Of a stretch of DNA of 64,000 bases, positions 57,501 through 64,000 are shown piece after piece. The position numbers and the translations under genes are program-made. The notes beneath the pieces are model-generated. The model saw nothing but the letters and a program-made list of their open reading frames with translations, was not told the origin of the DNA and ran no database searches. Position 1 is the stretch's first letter; every line of letters begins with the position of its first letter. This stretch comes from Branchiostoma floridae (Eukaryota > Chordata > Leptocardii > Amphioxiformes > Branchiostomatidae), in NCBI RefSeq assembly GCF_000003815.2, contig NC_049992.1, positions 9,794,337 through 9,858,336 of the forward strand, in the 5' to 3' direction.

Positions 57501-59454
57501 TTTTCCGTTAAAATCCTTTAACGAAGCAATGACCCTACAGACACTACTGATGCTTCTACACTTACATGAGGTACAGATACTAGTCAGTCAATTGTCCTCT
57601 TGCAAAGATGGTATTGTTCTTTGTTACAAAATGTAACATGCAAATCCGGCAAACATTTAATTCCTCTCTTTGTCTTTTTACAAGAGGTAACAAATCTATG
57701 TGAGCTAAGCAGCAACTGCAGTACTATTTTTGCCCAGTAGGAGGAGCAGGATCTTGTCCCCCATTATCATTTTTTTTGACAATCCATTTGATCACTACAA
57801 ACATATCTCTGTTTGCAAGTGTCTTGTGTCGTGGACACATAACGTTCTCCCTGCTACCTAACCCCATCATGAGTGTGGATGTGATGCCAAATGACTCCTT
57901 TAGCCAACTGCAGGTTAAACAGCAGGTGTTGTTGCAGGTGTTTGGCCCTGGAGGGCAGGTGGGTGCTGTACGGGCTGCTGGGAGGAGGAAGCATCGATGG
58001 AGACATCCTGTCTCAGGTTCTTAGGAAACGGATCAACCTGCTGGGAACCACTCTGAGGGCCAGGAGCAAACAGGTCAGTCTTAGAGGGAATACAAAATGT
58101 TTTATTGTTCTATCCATGCATGAAACGCCAGCTTTAGATTCAGCTGCCTTGAGAAGCAGTAAATATTATACAACAAGGTGTAGTCTGTATCTGTATGAGT
58201 AGGATCGCCCAAAGGCTGAAGGGTGATCCGACCCGCGGGAGGGCTGGTATTTTTCTAGTAGGATAGGAAGATATTTTTGCAGTGTTTGAAATTCACAGTA
58301 GTTTAAGTAGTGCACACATATTTGCAGTGTTATGATTTTGTAGCAGGAAGTCACTGTGAAAACTGCAAATTAAAACCATTGTGCGCATTTCAAGATTAAC
58401 AGTATTACTATAATATTATTACAATGAAACATTTACAAACAAAACAACCTAATATTATTTAATCATTTAATTGTGTGCTTTGTTTCGTCGATGTAGGCTA
58501 GACATCCAGGTAATAAGATACACCAAAAAGTAGTTACTCAAGCAACTGGATATGGTTTTCAAACGGTCAGACGTTTCGGATAGAATCCACCCTCAACAGA
58601 AAAGGGGGGCTACGTATGGAACTTTCCGGCACTTGGGACATAGCACTACTCCCACCCCCCACCCCCCAACAAAACTTTTAGCTCCTGCAACTAAAAAAAA
58701 AGGAGCTAATTGACTCATTTGCATAAACGGTGTCTTAGCCTTGCTATCCTTTGAAATCCAAATTATCTTCAGCTTGATTTTGTCTTTCCTTTGTTTTCTT
58801 TGGAATCCAATTGTCTTCTATCTGAATTGTCTAACAACGTTTCCTATTGGACATCTGAAATTGTCTTCATTCATGGTTAGAGTATAAAAGACCTGTTTCT
58901 TCCAGATCACTTCAGTGTCACTGACGAAGGATAGTGGATTCTATCTGAAACGTCTGACCGTTTCCAAAACCATATCCAGTTGCTTGAGTAACTACTTTTT
59001 GGTGTATGCTTTGTTTGCATATTCAAATTTTTTTGTAGTCTATTTCACCTGGTTACTCCTCCTACAAATGCTTCAAAGCATTTCATTGTTATTCCATAAT
59101 ATTTTCAAACTTGATATGTAAATGTATATATTAGAGCTTAAAGCCTAGAAATTAAGGCTTTTGCCTTCTGTTTCGTAAACCATCCTGCAAAATATAATTG
59201 ACAGTTCTGGTTAACATTCTCATGGCCTCATTTTCTGTATAATCATCACCCAGTACAAAGCATCCCTGGTGAAGTCGTTCTCTGAGCGAGCGCTGCCTCA
59301 CTTCACCTCCGGAGGACCGATCCACCTGAGGCCCATCATCGACAGGGTCGTACCACTACAGGATATCAGTAAGGCGCACAGCTGTATGGAGGACAACAAG
59401 AACACAGGGAAGATAGTCCTGTCTGTCAGGGACGAGGATCGCGATGAGTTGTAA
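54537..59454 (+). CDS. TP53I3: quinone oxidoreductase, TP53I3 (PIG3) type, 7 exons, 341 aa
   Basis: NADPH-dependent quinone reductase of the zinc-free medium-chain dehydrogenase/reductase family, presumably cytosolic. Exons: 54537-54683, 55394-55529, 55959-56090, 56494-56706, 57250-57310, 57938-58073, 59254-59454; all junctions are GT/AG and phases agree. The GroES-like N-domain starts [20 protein letters not shown] and includes [20 protein letters not shown], the family's NRAD...G.YPPP signature. [12 protein letters not shown] precedes the nucleotide-binding fold. The cofactor loop is [11 protein letters not shown] (glycines near residues 152-157). It then continues with LDCVGASFW and [12 protein letters not shown]. 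The C-terminus ends [11 protein letters not shown] plus a short charged tail. Length is close to the human protein (332). There are no Cys/His zinc ligands. The start is the first ATG in the exon; acceptor-like ttccag just upstream allows a non-coding first exon. Confidence 0.93.
54688..54709. repeat. (GT)n microsatellite
   Basis: A run of GT units just after the exon 1 donor of the TP53I3-like gene. Confidence 0.8.
54716..54900 (+). mobile_element. LINE ORF2 C-terminal tail with (GTGA)n end
   Basis: It reads [17 protein letters not shown], then after a frameshift [20 protein letters not shown] and PMSWTPAAV-stop (54861). A gtgagtgagtgagtgag tail follows. RGRPRKTW...DR..WK is a common LINE RT end. 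Fragment in intron 1 of the TP53I3-like gene. Confidence 0.6.
56095..56300 (+). mobile_element. SINE-like fragment
   Basis: It has ggtcctgggtttaaatcctg (B-box-like), then cttgtgcccttgggaaaggc and acgtaacatgactttcctca. This tail block is shared by many tRNA-derived SINEs in marine animals. It starts right after the exon 3 donor of the TP53I3-like gene. Family assignment is from memory. Confidence 0.45.
58519..59009. mobile_element. foldback element, 'GCTTGAGTAACT' family
   Basis: The left end (acaccaaaaagtagttactc, aagcaactggatatgg, ggtcagacgtttc) pairs with the right end (gaaacgtctgacc, ccatatccagttgctt, gagtaactactttttggtgt). It spans about 490 bp in the last intron of the TP53I3-like gene. 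No transposase is seen. Confidence 0.85.
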
Positions 59455-59534
59455 GACTGCTGTGTTATTGTATAATACTATATGTGGATGTTGTCAACAT
59501 ATGAAAGGGAAGGCAGTCAAGTGACAGCAATTTT

Positions 59535-59661
59535 ACTCTCCAAGCAGAGGTTAGGCTCTGGTTTTTTTTTTTCACGTTAGTCATTTTATCAGGCTTTCTA
59601 TTTTTAGAAAGCCCTCTATTTCTAAAACAATCAGTCGGAGCTTAACCTCTGCTTGGAGAGT
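59535..59661. mobile_element. MITE-like foldback, CTCCAAGCAGA family, copy 3
   Basis: Ends ACTCTCCAAGCAGAGGTTA and TAACCTCTGCTTGGAGAGT, with an inner hairpin (ggctttctatttttagaaagcc). It begins 81 bp after the TP53I3-like stop codon, inside the 3' UTR. Confidence 0.85.
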
Positions 59662-59758
59662 ATGCAATGTAACCTTTTATATTGTTGACTTTACATTGTC
59701 CAGTTACCTGGGCTAGCCATTCATACTGGACCTGGCTGTATTTGACTCCTTACAGCCA

Positions 59759-59773
59759 AATAAATGAAATAAA
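59759..59773 (+). terminator. poly(A) signals of the TP53I3-like gene
   Basis: Two AATAAA hexamers (59759-59764 and 59768-59773), about 305 bp after the stop codon. They imply a short 3' UTR that contains the MITE at 59535-59661. Confidence 0.6.
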
Positions 59774-62700
59774 ATGTATTACTTGGTACATATTGTATCA
59801 TTACAGTATAGGAAGGTGCCTAAAGCACTGAAGTTGAACACTCAGGTGGCAAGCAATAATCATTATGATAAATAGGTGGTTCTTTTGACAGTGCTTTCTT
59901 GGGCCGAATTATTTTAGAACTTTATTGCTCAGGGTTATTGGTATCAATATATGAATATCTTGTTTAAAAGAAACAAAATTTGGTCCACCTGAGATAGAGT
60001 GTAAAATAATGAAATTGCAGTGTTTACGATGTAGGTATAATAGTTGAATTATCATATTCATTTGGGGCAATTTAGGAAATGATATATCAAATAAAACTTA
60101 TGTATTATTATAATAATAGAAGACTATAAACTTGTAAATTAGAACTTTCTTTATTCATCCATTTATCAAGCAACAGGCTAACTAAAAGGTTATTCTATTC
60201 CAGAAAATTAATATGAATGCAACATTGATTTTATCAGTAACAATTATCAAATAATAGTGATCATATAATGTTTGGAATACAGAAAATAAGTACTAGTCAT
60301 TTTGTTAAATGTTATTTGATACCAGGAACATACTGTACATTATACATGCAAATTACTGCAAAAAAAAAGAAATATTTCAAAGCATGGCACACTAAGGGTA
60401 ACATTACAATTATGAGCATGGTAAAATACATGATCATCCAGTTCACTTTGCAGAATAGTCCGATTTACACAATGTTAACTTCTTTAGCCAGATTGTGATT
60501 ACTGATATTAGTATAAATAAGACATATTTCTGCGAGGAATTTGCACTTTATGAATATTAGTGATACATGTACATTCGTTTTTGCAAATAGAAATCTGAAT
60601 CTTCTAAAACCTTTATCCGTACTTTGGCAATTTGTTTTAAATACTATGACTGTAACATCTAATTTTAATTTTAAGAATAATCTAGTCATTACGTCTAGAT
60701 AGGCTGCAACATACAACAAGTAGTTATCGTTCATACAAATCTATATAATTTCTTCTTTTGTTCTTTCATGCATACCAACAAATCAAGTCAAGAAGCCCTA
60801 TTGAAACTGTAGACCTTGTTCTTTACAATGCTACCTTAAATTATTTAAAAGCACCATGAGATGGTTGTACTATCATCATCATGCTAACATGAAAAACCAT
60901 GAAACCTATAGTGTTCTCCTGGTGTACAAGTCATGTACGTTCAGCATTTGAATTCCAAAACACCCCTTTCGGAACTTGTGAAATATGCTTTCACCAAAGC
61001 ACAGTCTGGCTGGAACATGTTAGAGTTGGGGGTAACAGAGGGTCTGGGATCATTGTAAGAGTCACTGTGATACTTTTTAGTACACACTTCATATAGGAAT
61101 GATGTCCCTAATTAGACTTTAAAGGTAGAATTACCGGCTTACCTCATTTTTGCTCCACAATATACATTCCAGCCAGATTATGCTTTTACAAGAGTTGGGA
61201 TTGCACCAGAATTAGAAACGGACTCTTAAAGACGAGGATGGGGTTGCCAGTGTCATAAAAAATTAAAATTAAAAAAATCTTTTTGGCTTCGTCAACACTG
61301 ATTGTCTTCATATATTAGTTTTCTCATGTATTTAGTAGTGTGAACATGACAGGATATTTGCTTTTGCTTCCAGTCATGTTGTGTGTTACAAAAAACTGTA
61401 TTCTTACCATCTCCACAAATGCTGTACTGTACTACAGACTACTAAGACTGTTCTTATTTGCTTATACTAGTACTCAAATTTGATACAAATTGCCTTACTT
61501 CTCCTTGTCTTGACTGATTTTGTACCACTAGCTAGTTATTAGCTACATGTATTTAAGATTTTCTAACCTATTAATATGTACTCTTTTCAACCTTGCATTT
61601 GTTGCAAAATATGTCACAAGACTATTAAAAAGTTCAAGCATTGTGTCTGTGGCTTTGCATATGGTCTTACATTGATCCTGCAATTTTCCGTGAAAATATC
61701 AACAATGTCAAAGATTGGCTACCTCCAACTTTTTTGCTCTTTTTTTCAAGCATTTGGTCCCTTAGAAATGAAGCATGGCTTATAACATTACTGCAATCTG
61801 TAAGTGTAACCGTTTTGACATTTATTCATTTTCCTCTTGTAAGAGGCTCCACAATAACTTTGGAATTCCACTTTTCCCATTTTGAAATGGGCTTATATTT
61901 TCAATATAAAAGCACTTGGTGAAAAGTCTTTACATATGATTGACAAGTATGATGTACAGTTGTGAAATATGATAATAACTTTCATGAATATCCATTTTGA
62001 AAATTTTCTTCCTGCAGGAATTTCTGCAGGAATTCCTGCAGGAAGCGTTTTTCCTGCAGGAATTCCTGCAGGAAAAACTTTTTCCTGCAGAAATTTCCTG
62101 CAGGACAAAGGTAAATTCCTGCAGGAAGAATGTTTTCTGCAGAAATGACCTTAAAATTAATATCTAAAGCAATGACAGGAAGAGTTCTGTATGCATTTGA
62201 TTTCGTTTTGAAACTGTTAAACTGTGCCAATTTCATTAGCTGTTTTAGCCTTGACTTTCAATGTCTAAAATAGATATATATTGGAGGCATTGTTTATTGT
62301 TTCATTTTCCTAGTTTTATTGATTATGTTGCCGGAGATGCCTGAGGCATTAGAAAAAAAAACTGCCCTATGAATTAACTTGTCTTCAACAAAATGCCTGT
62401 CCTGCAATGGTTACTCATATTTTTTCAGAGGTACTCATATTTTTCAGAGGTACGGAAGCTATGGCAATTACTATTAGTTACCTCTTCTATTTTTTCTTTA
62501 ACCTCAATACTGACGTTTTATGAGTATCTAAGCCAATTTGAGTGCCCAAGAACTATCAATTTAGCATCCATAAGCTAAGTAAAAACATTTAAAGGATCAG
62601 AAGTCAGCAAAGAAATGGATCTACATTATTTTTTGTAGTACCTCCATTAGCACCTGTACCATGCATAATATAGAGTTTAAGCACTGAAATTGCCAATATG

Positions 62701-64000
62701 CATGCTGACGAAATTGTTACCGCAGCAAGAGGATGATGGTTTCTACATATTTTTGGGTAATATTCGGTGAGGCAGCGATCGCCCTCTACCCACAGTTCCT
62801 ATAATACTGATCACAAAATTGGTACCTTATTCTCAGTTTGACGCAGAACCGGACGGACAAACCACCCTGGCATGGAACGTTGTGACGATAGCATCGGTCA
62901 CGAATAGGACTTTCCTTACTTAGAACAAGATTTCCCTTTAGAAAACTGAAAGGTATCTTCTCTGATTGGCTGACAGCTGGTTTGTGGCGAAGCTGAATTT
63001 ACCGTTAAGCATTACCAGCCCTCCTGAATTTATCGTTAAACGCTACTCCGCCTTCTGAATTCACCGTTAAGCATTACCTACCAAGACAACCCCTTCTCTT
63101 GCAGACCCTCATGTAAGGGTGCCCACATTAACAAGAAAACTTGAACTTCTCAGAATGCTACTGACACTTTTTCTAGATGAAAGGATTTGAACTCCTATCC
63201 TATGGTCTATCAACCTGATGAAATTATTTTGGGGACTTCCAGTAACTATAATACTGAATTCTAAACTATAGTAAAAAATTTTGCTCATCTTTTGGACAAG
63301 TAAATTATGAACCACTTTGTCAGCCATGCTGATCGCTGGTATCTTTGGGTTAATATAGAAATCAACCAGGCTTTATAATAAACCCCTCAGGGTGCAACAT
63401 TGATCATCTATTATCATATATGTGGCATTGACCTGTCATGCGATGCCATAACACATAGAAGTGTCCCAATCCGGGTACGTGGACACCTAGAAATTCATTC
63501 ACTGGTGTTTTAATGAATCTCTATTTAAACAGCTGTTTTTAATGCATTTCTAGGTGTCTAATTGAAATGATATATCACCCATCACCAGATCCGATCAGTT
63601 AAAAGAACAATTTGACCAGTAACACCCTTTCCTCAGCTGTAATACTTTTCAGTCCTTGAGATTGTGACAAAGGCCTTTTTATGACAAGAGTGTGATAATC
63701 ACTTTCCCCTCCCCTGTCTCACCCATCTTTAGAGAAGCCATTCTCTAATCTCCTTTAAAATCCAGCAACAACAATGCATGCACTAATTTATAATGACAGG
63801 TAATTAGAGAAATGAATGGAAGTTGGAACTTGGTAATTAAGAAGTAAACTAAGTTTACCCAAGGAGGTTTAACTTCCTTCCTTTACCTTGCATATCACAA
63901 AGGAGTTTTAAAGCTCTGAGCTCACTGACCTAACCTAGATTTTCCAACAGCAACCTAATGGAATAGATTTTTAGTAAAGTTAGTGCTATTGCCTGGGTAA
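59774..64000. other. intergenic, no gene seen
   Basis: A/T-rich sequence with only short unrelated open frames. Two structures stand out: the CTGCAG palindrome cluster at 62012-62142, and a block at 62955-63065 related to the element at 31141-31482, followed by three copies of a gaatt(t/c)a(c/t)cgttaa-type motif. Confidence 0.6.
62012..62142. repeat. cluster of nine CTGCAG palindromes (TTCCTGCAGGAA type)
   Basis: Nine CTGCAG hexamers occur in 131 bp, most inside the 12-bp palindrome TTCCTGCAGGAA or variants (tttctgcaggaa, ttcctgcagaaa). Spacings are irregular (about 12-25 bp), so it is not a simple tandem array. Confidence 0.9.

Overview
The window looks like nuclear DNA of an invertebrate chordate, most likely a lancelet (Branchiostoma). 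This is inferred from three things. The genes have many short exons with GT/AG introns. The two large genes encode vertebrate-like proteins (anoctamin-7 type and TP53I3 type). The introns and intergenic DNA are packed with small foldback (MITE-like) elements, LINE tails and minisatellites. Two assembly gaps interrupt the sequence (418-846 and 35523-35622). Nothing looks prokaryotic.

Layout. 1281-2383 (minus): a two-exon gene for a 125-residue secreted peptide precursor with a dibasic site and a Gly-Lys-Arg amidation/cleavage site. 2384-9838: no gene that I can support, but many repeats (a foldback at 2994-3317, a 2.8-kb element with long inverted ends at 4615-7421, two LINE tails). 9848-45413 (plus): a complete anoctamin (TMEM16) gene, closest to ANO7, with 26 coding exons per transcript and about 919 residues. 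Its 3' UTR runs to a poly(A) signal at 48216. About 49669-51291 (plus): a small gene for an 86-residue secreted Glu/Arg-rich peptide, with a TATA box and an untranslated first exon. 54537-59454 (plus): a complete seven-exon quinone oxidoreductase gene of the TP53I3 (PIG3) type, 341 residues. 59774-64000: no gene seen.

The main discovery candidate is inside the anoctamin gene. It has two separate pairs of duplicated, length-matched, phase-matched exons: 30085-30175/30922-31012 (TM1 segment, 91 bp each) and 33089-33149/34176-34236 (start of TM2, 61 bp each). In each pair, using both copies or neither shifts the frame. The arrangement therefore predicts mutually exclusive splicing and up to four protein versions differing in TM1 and TM2. 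A 34-nt inverted repeat in the intron between the first pair, and a 213-bp foldback element between the second pair, are candidate RNA structures for the choice. The same gene has a tandemly triplicated acceptor region before exon 9, in which the two upstream copies lead into stop codons.

The genes do not form a pathway. The anoctamin is a membrane protein, TP53I3 is a cytosolic NADPH-dependent reductase, and the two small genes encode secreted peptides. What links them is the repeat landscape, with the same foldback families in introns and 3' UTRs of three of the four genes.
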